Source of the DNA: Kaistella solincola
GTDB taxonomy: Bacteria > Bacteroidota > Bacteroidia > Flavobacteriales > Weeksellaceae
NCBI RefSeq assembly: GCF_000812875.1
Contig: NZ_JSYK01000003.1
Location: 744,001-808,000 of the forward strand
Direction: 5' to 3'
DNA: 64,000 bases
Made by a program: the position numbers and the translations under genes. The notes under the pieces are model-generated. The model worked only from the letters and a program-made list of their open reading frames with translations. It had not been told where the DNA came from and made no database searches. Of this stretch, positions 25,706 to 34,104 are shown piece after piece. Each line of letters opens with the position of its first letter. Positions within the stretch are counted from its first letter, which is position 1.

Positions 25706-25927
25706 ATGGGAGATAACCAAAACTCCTTCTTAAAATATTTAATGGCTAATGTTTTTAAAATCGGTGATACTTATTATTACCAAAATTCGCCAGTCAAAAT
25801 TATTTCAATTATTAGCAATGAGATTGTTGAAATACTTGGCGAAAAAAAAGGGATTCCCTTTAATGTAAAGGTTCCCATTTTAGATTTGAAAAGTGAATTA
25901 GATAAAAAAGAACACTTTTTCTTTTAA
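25706..25927 (+). CDS. small protein of unknown function
   Basis: 73 residues. The core VFKIGDTYYYQNSPVKIISI, then NEIVEILGEKKGIPFNVKVPI, has the alternating pattern of a small beta-barrel (SH3- or KOW-like). The ATG at 25706 gives a 12-residue extension; the ATG at 25742 (MANVFKIGD) may be the true start. A terminator on each side makes it a single-gene unit. I recognise no family. Confidence 0.5.
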   Translation: MGDNQNSFLKYLMANVFKIGDTYYYQNSPVKIISIISNEIVEILGEKKGIPFNVKVPILDLKSELDKKEHFFF

Positions 25928-25984
25928 TTCGGATTTAGAACTTCTGCGAAAAGTTCTAAAAGCAAATGTACTAATGTATTGGGA

Positions 25985-26007
25985 AGCCACAAAATTTGTG
26001 GCTTTTT
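25985..26007 (+). terminator. terminator after the small protein
   Basis: AGCCACAAA and TTTGTGGCT form a perfect stem followed by TTTT. Confidence 0.75.
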
Positions 26008-26076
26008 ATTTTATGATCTCGTAATCGTAAATTATTTTTTGAATTTAAAAATATCAAAATTAGAAATCAAAATTTT

Positions 26077-26166
26077 TAGCCCTGATTGAACGGCATGTTT
26101 GAGCTCTCCCAAGCGCGGGGAATGCGCGGCGGGAAGCGAGTAGTGAAAGCAGGTTCCCGGCTCCAC
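26077..26166 (+). repeat. dispersed AGCCC-GATTG element, copy 2
   Basis: The head AGCCCTGATTGAACGGCAT (26078-26096) and tail GTGAAAGCAGGTT match the head and tail of the minus-strand element at 4870-5025. The centre differs and is GC-rich (CCAAGCGCGG, GCGCGGCGGG). The flanking 10-bp inverted repeats of copy 1 are absent here. Confidence 0.5.
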
Positions 26167-26200
26167 TGAATACTTGCTTGTTAAATTCCAAGTTTTCATA

Positions 26201-26230
26201 GTCATTCGTTCCTAATTCCTCGCAATGACA
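26201..26230 (-). repeat. TCATTGCGAG repeat, copy 3 (inverted, partial)
   Basis: CTCGCAATGACA (26219-26230) is the complement of TGTCATTGCGAG. The GAAGCAATC half is missing; instead GTCATTCG at 26201 can pair weakly with CGCAATGAC. Confidence 0.5.
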
Positions 26231-26280
26231 TCAGCGGAAAATCTTGGCAAAACCACGGCGCTCCACGCGGAATAATTTCG

Positions 26281-26288
26281 TAAATTTG
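26281..26288 (+). promoter_or_regulatory. -7 element of lpdA
   Basis: TAAATTTG is an exact TAnnTTTG match, 33 bases before the ATG at 26322. Confidence 0.6.
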
Positions 26289-26321
26289 TGCTACTTTTAA
26301 TAAAATCATAAAAAGATAAAT

Positions 26322-27725
26322 ATGAGTCAATTTGATGTGACCGTTATCGGTTCCGGTCCTGGTGGTTATGTTGCGGCAATTAGATGTGCGCAACTGGGTA
26401 TGAAAACAGCGATTATCGAAAAATATCCGGTTTTGGGCGGTACTTGCCTCAACGTAGGTTGTATCCCGAGTAAGGCGCTGCTGGACAGTTCGGAGCACTT
26501 CGAAAACGCGAAGCACAATTTTGCCAACCACGGAATTATCATCAATGAGCCTAAGGCCGACTTGTCCCGAATGATTGAGCGAAAAAGAGAAGTGGTGGAC
26601 CAAACTACGAAAGGAATCCAGTTTTTGATGGATAAAAACAAGATCACGGTTTTCGAAGGCGTGGGAAGTTTTGAATCGCCGACTCAAGTTAAAGTAACAA
26701 AAAATGATGGCTCTACGGAAACCATCGAATCGAAATATTCTATTATTGCAACGGGTTCTAAACCGAGCACTTTGCCGTTTATTACCTTAGATAAAGAAAG
26801 AATTATTACGTCTACAGAAGCTTTGGAGCTAAAAGAAATTCCGAAACACCTCATCGTAATCGGTGGTGGAGTAATTGGTCTGGAACTCGGTTCTGTTTAC
26901 AAAAGACTCGGCGCTGAAGTTACTGTGGTAGAATTTATGGATAAAATTATCCCGACCATGGACGGTGCTTTATCGAAAGAATTGAATAAAGTCCTCAGAA
27001 AGCAGGGAATGAAATTCAACCTTTCAACAGGAGTTCAGTCGGTTGAAAGAAATGGCGATACCGTAAAAGTTACCGCGAAAGACAAAAAAGGTGAAGAAGT
27101 AACTTTTGAAGGTGATTATGTTTTGGTTGCCGTGGGTAGAAAACCTTACACAGACGGACTTGCGGTAGAAAAAGCGGGCGTTGATCTTGACGAAAGAGGA
27201 AGGGTGAAAGTAAACGAACACTTGCAAACCAATGTTTCCAATATTTACGCGATCGGTGATGTGGTTGTAGGCGCAATGCTGGCGCACAAAGCTTCTGAAG
27301 AAGGAACTTTGGTTGCAGAACTTATTGCCGGACAAAAACCGCATATCAATTATAATTTAATTCCGGGCGTGGTGTACACCTGGCCGGAAGTTGCCTCAGT
27401 TGGTAAAACCGAAGAGCAACTGAAAGCGGAAGGTGTAGCCATAAAAATTGGTAATTTCCCGATGCGCGCTTTAGGAAGAAGCCGTGCTTCCGGTGATGTT
27501 GATGGTTTCATCAAAGTAATTGCAGACGAGAAAACCGATGAAATTTTAGGTGTTCACATGATCGGCGCGAGAGCTGCAGACTTAATTGCCGAAGCTGTTG
27601 TAGCGATGGAATACCGCGCAAGTGCTGAAGATATTTCCAGAATGTCTCACGCGCACCCGACGTACGCTGAAGCCATGAAAGAAGCTGCACTAGACGCAAC
27701 CGGAAAAAGAGCTTTGCATTTCTAA
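26322..27725 (+). CDS. lpdA: dihydrolipoyl dehydrogenase
   Basis: 467 residues, standard length. FAD-binding GSGPGGYVAA, the redox disulfide Cys42-Cys47 in GGTCLNVGCIPSKALL, an NAD-binding GGGVIGLELGS, and the dimer-interface catalytic pair His445 and Glu450 in HAHPTYAEAM are all present. It reoxidises dihydrolipoamide in the pyruvate and 2-oxoglutarate dehydrogenase complexes and the glycine cleavage system. No other complex subunit is adjacent. Own promoter and terminator. Confidence 0.95.
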   Translation: MSQFDVTVIGSGPGGYVAAIRCAQLGMKTAIIEKYPVLGGTCLNVGCIPSKALLDSSEHFENAKHNFANHGIIINEPKADLSRMIERKREVVDQTTKGIQFLMDKNKITVFEGVGSFESPTQVKVTKNDGSTETIESKYSIIATGSKPSTLPFITLDKERIITSTEALELKEIPKHLIVIGGGVIGLELGSVYKRLGAEVTVVEFMDKIIPTMDGALSKELNKVLRKQGMKFNLSTGVQSVERNGDTVKVTAKDKKGEEVTFEGDYVLVAVGRKPYTDGLAVEKAGVDLDERGRVKVNEHLQTNVSNIYAIGDVVVGAMLAHKASEEGTLVAELIAGQKPHINYNLIPGVVYTWPEVASVGKTEEQLKAEGVAIKIGNFPMRALGRSRASGDVDGFIKVIADEKTDEILGVHMIGARAADLIAEAVVAMEYRASAEDISRMSHAHPTYAEAMKEAALDATGKRALHF

Positions 27726-27748
27726 ATCTTAAATTGCTATAAAAATTA

Positions 27749-27778
27749 AAAAGAGAAGTTTCGGCTTCTCTTTTTTTG
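27749..27778 (+). terminator. terminator after lpdA
   Basis: AAGAGAAG, TTTCGG and CTTCTCTT form a stem-loop followed by a T-run. It faces the convergent KTSC gene and may serve both. Confidence 0.75.
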
Positions 27779-27786
27779 GCTGTTAT

Positions 27787-27984
27787 TCAGGTCTTTTTTT
27801 CGTATTTAAAGTTGGGTTTGATTTCCTTATTTAAAAAAGTGCCTTTTGAAAAAGCGGCGCGAAAATCATCGAAAATTTCCTGCGGAACATCAAGATAATC
27901 ATAAACTGCGCCCGAAACATACACAATCGTAAGAATTTGCTGTTCCGGTTTGTAGAAATATTTTTTAATTACAGAAGACGGCAT
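27787..27984 (-). CDS. KTSC domain protein
   Basis: 65 residues, essentially one KTSC domain. YKPEQQILTIVYVSGAVYDYLDVPQEIFDDFRAAFSKGTFLN matches the pattern of a short beta hairpin with Y-x-Y, then V-P and F-x-x-A-x-S-x-G-x-F-x-N. The domain is named after the lysyl-tRNA synthetases it is sometimes fused to; its function is unknown. It lies 32 bp downstream of the catalase-like gene on the same strand and is probably co-transcribed. Confidence 0.8.
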   Translation of the reverse strand: MPSSVIKKYFYKPEQQILTIVYVSGAVYDYLDVPQEIFDDFRAAFSKGTFLNKEIKPNFKYEKKT

Positions 27985-28016
27985 TGCTTTGTTTTTAAAA
28001 AATCAAATATTTACCG

Positions 28017-29036
28017 TTATTCAGGCATTTTTTTCCGATTTAACTCGTTGCGCGTATGAATCGATGCTTCATAAACTTTCTTCCGGAGTTGCTGAATTTT
28101 TCCGACCGGCTGCAAGATTTCAGGATTTTCAAATGGATTAAAATTAAGATTTTCAACTGCCGGATCATCGGAATTTAAAAAGGCAGCTTTTGGAATTTTA
28201 ATTTTTCCAAGGCAAAATTTTGGCGCTTTTTTCCAGTCTTTTTTTAAATTATTTATGGGTTGATTTTCCAGATTTTCACACATTTCAATCATTAAATTAA
28301 ATGAAGATTCGCGCGAAGCTAAAAACCAGTTAATTGAATCTTTCTGCGGTTCGCCGCGGCCGATTTTTGAGCTGATATTTTGCGGTTCCACACTTAATTT
28401 CATCATATAATCGCCGAGCCGATAACATACAATTCCGGAATATTTGAAGGAAAAGAAAAAATCTTTTGAATGTTTTAAAAAATGAAAAGTCCGTTTTGCT
28501 AAATCAGCAGAAAACATATCGATCGCAAGCGAAAACCCATTGGTCAGCAAATGCGGAAGGTCTAAAGCTGAAACCAAAAAATTATCCTGTTTGGTGACCA
28601 AAAAAGTATTTACCGAAGTGAAAAACTTCAGGAAGACGGATGGCGAATTGGTCGGAAAAAGCGGAAAATTCACCAACGGAAAATTTGCCTCTTTTTGCCC
28701 GAAATTTTTGAATTTAACCGAAAAACCGTAAACCGGAATTTCCCGTCCTTTTTTATTGATAACAAGATTTGCATTTGAAAATCTCAGCAAAAGTTCATAT
28801 TCTTTCTGGTTGAAAATTTTGGTGATAAAATCGGGTAAATTTTCCGAAATTTCTAATTTCGCTTTTACCGTGGCGTAAGTTTTTGAGTGCGCATCGCGCG
28901 TGGCATAATTTACGTCGCTGATTGCCGCAGAACTTTCGATAAATTTCTGAACCGATAGCAAAGCTTTGTCGAGATCGGCATTTTCCTGCGCTGAAAGTTG
29001 GTTAAATTCCGGTGAAAATTTTTGGAGCGAATTCAT
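28017..29036 (-). CDS. catalase-like haem protein family
   Basis: 339 residues from the ATG at 29036 (MNSLQKF); another ATG lies 9 codons upstream. ATRDAHSKTYATVKAKLEI contains the region that holds the distal histidine in catalases, and LLRFSNANLV and the terminal FNPFENPEILQPVGKIQQLR plus VYEASIHTRNELN match the catalase-related family often called Y4iL-like. The classical C-terminal R-x-F-Y-D haem-tyrosine motif is not obvious, so peroxide breakdown is uncertain; some relatives act on lipid hydroperoxides. Divergent from the CvfB-like gene. Confidence 0.7.
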   Translation of the reverse strand: MNSLQKFSPEFNQLSAQENADLDKALLSVQKFIESSAAISDVNYATRDAHSKTYATVKAKLEISENLPDFITKIFNQKEYELLLRFSNANLVINKKGREIPVYGFSVKFKNFGQKEANFPLVNFPLFPTNSPSVFLKFFTSVNTFLVTKQDNFLVSALDLPHLLTNGFSLAIDMFSADLAKRTFHFLKHSKDFFFSFKYSGIVCYRLGDYMMKLSVEPQNISSKIGRGEPQKDSINWFLASRESSFNLMIEMCENLENQPINNLKKDWKKAPKFCLGKIKIPKAAFLNSDDPAVENLNFNPFENPEILQPVGKIQQLRKKVYEASIHTRNELNRKKMPE

Positions 29037-29093
29037 GCTTTTTTTCGAAAAACGCAGCAACAACCATTCCCTAAAATTCCTCGGAAAATACCT

Positions 29094-29101
29094 TATCTTT
29101 G
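29094..29101 (+). promoter_or_regulatory. -7 element of the CvfB-like gene
   Basis: TATCTTTG is an exact match to TAnnTTTG, 34 bases before the ATG at 29136. Confidence 0.6.
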
Positions 29102-29135
29102 CGTTTTATCATTAATCACATTTATCTACGCCTTT

Positions 29136-29972
29136 ATGAACCTCGGAAAAACTCAAATTTTAAAAATCGCTGAAAAAAATTATTCCGGACTTTTTCTTGA
29201 AGATGAAGCAGGCGAACGCGCTTTTTTGCCGAAAATTTTTGCTTCCGAAGATGCAGAAATTGGCGATGAGATGGAAGTTTTCGTCTATCAGGATGATGAT
29301 AAATTAAAAGCAACGACAGAAAAACCACTCGCTGAAATCGGTGAATACGCCGTGATGACTTGCGTGCAGAGTTTGCCAAGCGGCGCTTTTATGGATTGGG
29401 GAATTATTAAAGATCTTTTTGTTCCGTACAAGCAGCAACGCGCGAAAATCGTAGAAGCAAAGCGCTATTTGGTGCATGTTTACATTGATGAATTTTTAGG
29501 TTTAATTACCGGAACCACGCGTTTTAAGAAAAATCCGAGTTACGAAAATCTGCCTTTTGAAAAAGGTGAAAAGGTGAATTTAATTATCGCCGGCGAAAGC
29601 GAACTTGGCTGGAATGTGGTCATCAACAAAAAATACATTGGCTTAATTTACACTTCCGATGTTTACAAAAAATTATTTCCGCTTTCGGAAGAAACTGGTT
29701 TTATAAAAAGCATCCGCGAAGATGGAAAAATTGACGTAACGCTTCAGCCGGAAGGTTACGATAATATTGATGAATTCCAGAAAATAATTTTGGATAAACT
29801 CGAAGTGAATTATGGTCTGATTTACCTTTCCGACAAATCTACGCCGGAAGAAATAAAAGACGAACTGCAGATGAGTAAGAAAAATTTTAAAAAAGCCATC
29901 GGCGGATTGTACCGCGATAAGAAGATTGAAATTTTAGAAGATAAAATTCGACTCTTAGAAGACGGCGAATAG
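29136..29972 (+). CDS. S1 RNA-binding protein, CvfB family
   Basis: 278 residues from the ATG at 29136; the longer frame starts upstream of the promoter. MNLGKTQILKIAEKNYSGLF opens a first S1-like barrel; LPSGAFMDWGIIKDLFVPYK is a second, and the C-terminal winged helix ends KKNFKKAIGGLYRDKKIEI. This is the three-S1-plus-winged-helix layout of CvfB, an RNA-binding regulator described as a virulence factor in Staphylococcus. A role in RNA metabolism is likely; targets are unknown. Confidence 0.85.
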   Translation: MNLGKTQILKIAEKNYSGLFLEDEAGERAFLPKIFASEDAEIGDEMEVFVYQDDDKLKATTEKPLAEIGEYAVMTCVQSLPSGAFMDWGIIKDLFVPYKQQRAKIVEAKRYLVHVYIDEFLGLITGTTRFKKNPSYENLPFEKGEKVNLIIAGESELGWNVVINKKYIGLIYTSDVYKKLFPLSEETGFIKSIREDGKIDVTLQPEGYDNIDEFQKIILDKLEVNYGLIYLSDKSTPEEIKDELQMSKKNFKKAIGGLYRDKKIEILEDKIRLLEDGE

Positions 29973-29991
29973 AAAATTTCAGAAAAAAGGT

Positions 29992-30024
29992 AAAAAAGGA
30001 GCGGAATATTTTCCGTTCTTTTTT
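29992..30024 (+). terminator. terminator after the CvfB-like gene
   Basis: GGAGCGGAA and TTCCGTTCT pair with a short loop, flanked by A6 and T6 runs. Confidence 0.7.
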
Positions 30025-30043
30025 GGTTATTGAAGCGTAAAAT

Positions 30044-30391
30044 TCATTCCTTCCTCACCAGTAAAATCCAGTCGTCTTCAAGCAATTTATAACCAATATC
30101 ATAAATGAAACGGTATTCCGCGCCGTTTTTATAAACTATTAAAGATGTAAAATACTCAAAATCAAAACCTTCCGCCAGCAGTTTATTGCGCGTGGTTTTA
30201 GCTTTTCCTTCTTTGTACGGTTGCTCGCTTAAAATTCTGTGGTTTTTGCGCAGCTTATTATTGATGTTGCGCATCAGGTTTGATGAATCTTTATTGTGCT
30301 TATTATTGTAGGCATTCCGGCACCCATCGTTGCAGAATTTTTTATCGCTTCTGCCGATTATTTTTTCGCCACATTCCAGACAGTTCTGCAT
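30044..30391 (-). CDS. zinc-ribbon protein of unknown function
   Basis: 115 residues. The N-terminus is a treble-clef or zinc-ribbon-type site, CLECGEKI...KKFCNDGCRNAYNNKH (Cys4, Cys7, Cys20, Cys24), similar to the short zinc binding motifs that precede many small Flavobacterial proteins. A basic helix follows, then a C-terminal part (KLLAEGFDFEYFTSLIVYKN) with no known fold. Could bind nucleic acid, given the basic middle. Own promoter at 30409. Confidence 0.7.
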   Translation of the reverse strand: MQNCLECGEKIIGRSDKKFCNDGCRNAYNNKHNKDSSNLMRNINNKLRKNHRILSEQPYKEGKAKTTRNKLLAEGFDFEYFTSLIVYKNGAEYRFIYDIGYKLLEDDWILLVRKE

Positions 30392-30408
30392 AAAAATCTA
30401 TTGATAAT

Positions 30409-30416
30409 CAAATATA
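30409..30416 (-). promoter_or_regulatory. -7 element of the zinc-ribbon gene
   Basis: CAAATATA on the given strand reads TATATTTG on the minus strand, 17 bases before the ATG at 30391. Confidence 0.5.
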
Positions 30417-30417
30417 T

Positions 30418-30450
30418 AAAAAATATCCGCTTACAAACGGATATTTTTTT
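30418..30450 (-). terminator. terminator of the AhpD-like gene
   Basis: AATATCCG and CGGATATT form an 8-bp stem with a T-run on either strand. On the minus strand it lies downstream of the AhpD-like gene. Confidence 0.65.
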
Positions 30451-30475
30451 GACGGTTAAAACGGCAAATTTTTGT
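30451..30475. repeat. GGCAAATTTTT motif
   Basis: GACGGTTAAAACGGCAAATT followed by TTTG is a copy of the recurring motif; a weaker one (CCCGCTTAAACAGCACATTT) starts at about 30522. Confidence 0.35.
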
Positions 30476-30593
30476 AAAATTTCAAAGTGAATGTGAAGCG
30501 CTTTTCTGCAAATATTTTCTCCCGCTTAAACAGCACATTTTTTTGATTTTGCTTAAAGTTGCATAAATAAGTTCTTAAAGTGCTTAAAATTGC

Positions 30594-30935
30594 TTAATGC
30601 ATTTTAGTGTTTTCCATTTCGTCCATGGCAATGGTTGCGTGCGCATAAGCAGCACCGGCGCGCATTTCCGCGGCAACCCAAATCGCTTCCATTACTTCTT
30701 CTTTGGTGGCACCTTTCCGCAATGCAGTTTTAGAATGTGACCGGATGCAGTACGGACATTGCGTTACGTGCGCCACGGCAACAGCAATCAGTTGTTTGGT
30801 TTTTTCGTCTAAAGCGCCGGCTTCAAATATGGTTTTGCTGAAATTCCGCCAGGCTTCAACATTTTTCGGTGCTAAAGCGGCCTTTTTTTCTAATATTTCA
30901 TTTGTTGTTTCCGGATATAAATTGTGGTTTTACAT
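30594..30935 (-). CDS. AhpD-like carboxymuconolactone decarboxylase family protein; codon 2 is a stop
   Basis: The coding frame runs from about 30929 to 30594 (112 codons: NHNLYPETTNEILEKK... to ...MENTKMH) and has the alkylhydroperoxidase signature VTQCPYCIRSHS with the CxxC pair and following His, plus AEMRAGAAYAHATIAMDEM. The only in-frame ATG (30933-30935) is followed at once by TAA (30930-30932), and there is no ATG, GTG or TTG before the GTG at 30776, which would leave only 60 residues without the N-terminal helices. Either a nonsense change at codon 2, an unusual start codon, or a sequence error. Members reduce peroxides or decarboxylate lactones. Confidence 0.7.
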
Positions 30936-30953
30936 TGGTTGAATTTTGGTTAT

Positions 30954-33740
30954 TTATTTTTCTAAAAACTGTCGTAACACATACTGTAAGATTCCGCCGT
31001 TTCGGTAATATTCTATTTCAATCAGTGAATCCAAACGTGCGATGACATTAAATTTAGTTTCATCTCCGTTCATGCTTTTTGCGGTTATCTCAATTTCTTT
31101 CAAAGGTTTAATGTCTTCCGCAATTCCGGTAATCGAAAATATTTCTTTCCCGGTGAGTCCGTGACTTTCTGCGGTGTCGCCGTTTTTATATTGAAGCGGT
31201 AAAACACCCAATCCAACTAAATTACTTCTGTGAATCCGCTCATAACTTTCAGCCAAAACAGCTTTAATTCCTAAAAGAAAAGTTCCTTTAGCTGCCCAGT
31301 CGCGCGAAGAGCCGCTGCCGTATTCTTTTCCGGTCAGCACGATTAATGGCGTTTGCGCTTCTTTATATTTAACCGAAGCTTCGTAAACGGTCATTTCTTC
31401 GCCGGTAGGTAAGAATGTGGTGTAGCCGCCTTCTTTTTCCGCCAGTTTATTTTTAATTCTCACATTTGCAAAAGTTCCGCGAACCATCACTTCATCATTT
31501 CCTCGGCGCGAACCGTACGAATTAAATTCTTCTTTTGGAACACCCCGGCTTAACAGATATTTTCCGGCGGCAGAATTTTCACTGAAAGCTCCGGCAGGCG
31601 AAATATGATCAGTCGTTACGCTGTCGCCCAAAAACAACAAAGCGCGGGCGTTTTCAATGTCTATCAACGGCTCAGTTTCCGAAGGTAAATTGTGGAAAAA
31701 CGGAATTTCTTTAATGTAAGTCGAATCGTCATCCCATTTATATAATTTTCCGCCGGGAATTTCCAGATTCCTCCAGATTTCGTTACCATCAAAAATTTCA
31801 TCATAATTTTTAGCAAAATCATTTGGTGATAAAACTTTGCTTAAAATTTCATTGATTTCTTCATCCGAAGGCCAGATGTCTTTCAGATAAACGGGCTCCT
31901 GATTGGAATCGAAACTAATCGGTTCGGTGGTTAAATCAATATCCACGCGGCCTGCGAGCGCATAAGCGACGACCAACATCGGCGACATTAAAAAATTCAT
32001 TTTAACCTGCGGATGAATCCTGGCTTCAAAATTCCGGTTTCCGGAAAGTACCGAGGTTACAATTAAATTATATTCGTCCACGGCTTTTGCAATTTTCGGT
32101 GCTAAAGGCCCGGAATTTCCGATACACGACGTACAGCCATAACCGACCAAATGGAAATGCAAAGCTTCCAAATCTTTCAATAGATCTGCTTTTTCAAGGT
32201 AATCGGTCACTACTTTAGAGCCCGGCGCCAGCGAAGTTTTCACCCAGGGTTTTACATCAATACCGCGTTCACGTGCTTTTCGTGCCACCAAACCGGCTCC
32301 GATCATCACAAACGGATTTGAAGTATTTGTACACGAAGTAATCGCTGCTATTGCAACAGCTCCGTCCGACAGCATGAATTTTTCATCACCTCGCGTAATC
32401 CAGACATTTTGCAAACCCTGTTTGCTGTTGGTTTCAATTTCTTCGTTTCTCGCGAGCGCTTTAGATTCCGGCACCGGTAAATCGCCACCTTCGTTATCAA
32501 ACCGCGTAATAGATTTTTCGATTTCGCGGTCTTCCCAAGTGATGTAATGTCTGTTGAATGAACTGTGTAAAAGCTCGATGAATGTGTTTTTAAAATCTTT
32601 TAAAAGTATTTTGTCTTGCGGTCTTTTTGGTCCTGCAACGGTCGGTTCAATGGTGGAAAGATCGAGTTCTACCACGCTCGTGTACGTGATTTCGTCTTCG
32701 TTTTCCCGCCAAAGCATATTGTTTTTGCAGTATTTTTCAACCAAGTCGATTTGGTTTTCGGAACGGTTGCTTTTCCGCATATATTCCAAGGTTTTGTCGT
32801 CGATAGGGAAGTAGGTGATGGTGCAGCCAAATTCCGGCGACATATTTCCGATGGTAGCGCGGTCAGGTACCGAAAGATTAGCTAAACCGGGACCGAAAAC
32901 TTCAACAAATTTTCCGACCACACCGAATTTTCGGAGCAAGTTGGCAATAGTTAAAACCAAATCTGTAGCAGTAGAACCGAGCGGAAGTTTTCCTGTAAGT
33001 TTTAAACCAATTACTTCCGGCATAATAAAATAAAGCGGCTGACCGAGAATTGCGGCTTCGGCTTCAATACCACCAACGCCCCACGCAACTACGCCAATAC
33101 CATTCACCATCGGAGTGTGACTGTCGGTTCCCACTAAAGTATCGGGAAAAACTTCACCATTTCTTTCAATGACACCTTTCGACAAATATTCGAGGTTAAT
33201 CTGGTGACAAATTCCCATTCCAGGCGGCACGACACTGAAATTGTCAAATGAGTTTTGCGCCCATTTCAAAAACTGGTAGCGTTCTTTATTTCGCTTGTAT
33301 TCCTCTTCAATATTTCTGGCGTAAGCGCCTTCAGTTCCGAAATAATCAACTTGAACGGAGTGGTCAATAATCAAATCAACAGGAACCAGCGGATTAATCG
33401 TGTCTGGATCTTTACCTTTTCTTGCGACTTCCGCGCGAAGCGCCGCAATATCTACAACCGCCGGAACTCCGGTGAAATCCTGCATTAGCACGCGCGCGGG
33501 CTTGAACGGAATATCTTTATCTGAAGCTTTTGGCGACCAAAAAAGTAAAGTCTCAATATTTTCTTTGGTAATGGAAAAACCGTCGTAATTACGAATCGCA
33601 TTTTCCAGAAGAATCCGGATGGAAAAGGGTAGCTTGTCGATCGGAAATCCCTGTTTTTGAAGTTCCGGAAGGCTAAAGTAGCTGAAATTTCCGTCTGCTG
33701 TTTGTAAACTTCTTTTGATTTGAAAAATATCTCGCTCCAT
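30954..33740 (-). CDS. acnA: aconitate hydratase
   Basis: 928 residues, the AcnA/IRP1 type. The iron-sulfur cluster cysteines are in AITSCTNTSNP and YGCTSCIGNSGPLAP. Near the N-terminus VPPGMGICHQINLEYLSKGV and VGTDSHTPMVNGIGVVAWGV are family hallmarks, and the C-terminal swivel domain has GDSVTTDHISPAG and GKEYGSGSSRDWAAKG. It interconverts citrate and isocitrate in the TCA cycle. Its promoter is about 140 bases upstream with an inverted repeat in the leader. Confidence 0.95.
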   Translation of the reverse strand: MERDIFQIKRSLQTADGNFSYFSLPELQKQGFPIDKLPFSIRILLENAIRNYDGFSITKENIETLLFWSPKASDKDIPFKPARVLMQDFTGVPAVVDIAALRAEVARKGKDPDTINPLVPVDLIIDHSVQVDYFGTEGAYARNIEEEYKRNKERYQFLKWAQNSFDNFSVVPPGMGICHQINLEYLSKGVIERNGEVFPDTLVGTDSHTPMVNGIGVVAWGVGGIEAEAAILGQPLYFIMPEVIGLKLTGKLPLGSTATDLVLTIANLLRKFGVVGKFVEVFGPGLANLSVPDRATIGNMSPEFGCTITYFPIDDKTLEYMRKSNRSENQIDLVEKYCKNNMLWRENEDEITYTSVVELDLSTIEPTVAGPKRPQDKILLKDFKNTFIELLHSSFNRHYITWEDREIEKSITRFDNEGGDLPVPESKALARNEEIETNSKQGLQNVWITRGDEKFMLSDGAVAIAAITSCTNTSNPFVMIGAGLVARKARERGIDVKPWVKTSLAPGSKVVTDYLEKADLLKDLEALHFHLVGYGCTSCIGNSGPLAPKIAKAVDEYNLIVTSVLSGNRNFEARIHPQVKMNFLMSPMLVVAYALAGRVDIDLTTEPISFDSNQEPVYLKDIWPSDEEINEILSKVLSPNDFAKNYDEIFDGNEIWRNLEIPGGKLYKWDDDSTYIKEIPFFHNLPSETEPLIDIENARALLFLGDSVTTDHISPAGAFSENSAAGKYLLSRGVPKEEFNSYGSRRGNDEVMVRGTFANVRIKNKLAEKEGGYTTFLPTGEEMTVYEASVKYKEAQTPLIVLTGKEYGSGSSRDWAAKGTFLLGIKAVLAESYERIHRSNLVGLGVLPLQYKNGDTAESHGLTGKEIFSITGIAEDIKPLKEIEITAKSMNGDETKFNVIARLDSLIEIEYYRNGGILQYVLRQFLEK

Positions 33741-33828
33741 AATTTTGAATTTTTAATGAGATTCGGAAATGGTGAAATGGTCGAATAAGGAAGATTTTTC
33801 TCTGTTTAGAAAAAGCAAAAATCACCTG

Positions 33829-33887
33829 TTTTAGCCGGTAAAATTTCGGGCTTAAACGGCTAAAATTTCACGCTATTCTCAAAGATA
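33829..33887 (-). promoter_or_regulatory. acnA promoter and 5'-leader inverted repeat
   Basis: CAAAGATA (33880-33887) is TATCTTTG on the minus strand, a perfect -7 element. About ten bases into the predicted leader a perfect 9-bp inverted repeat, TTTTAGCCG (33829-33837) and CGGCTAAAA (33857-33865) with a 19-base loop, could form a stem-loop in the mRNA or be an operator. Confidence 0.5.
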
Positions 33888-34050
33888 AGAAATTAAGGAA
33901 AGCAAAAGTAAAATTTAGCAGACTTTAGCAATTGAGGTTCAGGATTTTAAATCTAAAAACTTGGCAGTTCTTAAATAAAAAAAAAGCCGCTTAAACAAGC
34001 AATTTTTTCAAATTGACACGTCACTTTTAAAAACCGAGTTAATTTAAAAC

Positions 34051-34083
34051 AAAAAAATATCCGCCTAAAAGCGGATATTTTTA
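34051..34083 (-). terminator. terminator after the acyl-CoA synthetase
   Basis: AAAATATCCGC, CTAAAA and GCGGATATTTTT form a strong stem-loop; on the minus strand the stem is followed by T7. Confidence 0.8.
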
Positions 34084-34104
34084 CGAAATAGATTTGATGA
34101 AAAA

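Larger units (their letters stand above)
25928..26321. other. 394-bp gap with terminator and two repeats
   Basis: It holds a terminator (25985-26007), an A/T-rich spacer, a GC-rich copy of the AGCCC-GATTG element (26077-26166), an inverted TCATTGCGAG copy (26201-26230) and the lpdA promoter (26281-26288). No credible coding frame. Confidence 0.6.
33741..34104. other. 364-bp gap: acnA leader and promoter, repeats, fadD terminator
   Basis: From acnA outward it holds the acnA leader with an inverted repeat, the TAnnTTTG promoter (33880-33887), an uncharacterised A/T-rich stretch, a GGCAAATTTTT-like motif (about 33979-34010) and the terminator of the acyl-CoA synthetase. No frame of interest. 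Confidence 0.55.

Noticed and set aside
26202-26687. 161-codon minus-strand frame overlapping the start of lpdA
   Set aside because: It covers the lpdA promoter and FAD-binding region and shows no recognisable domain.
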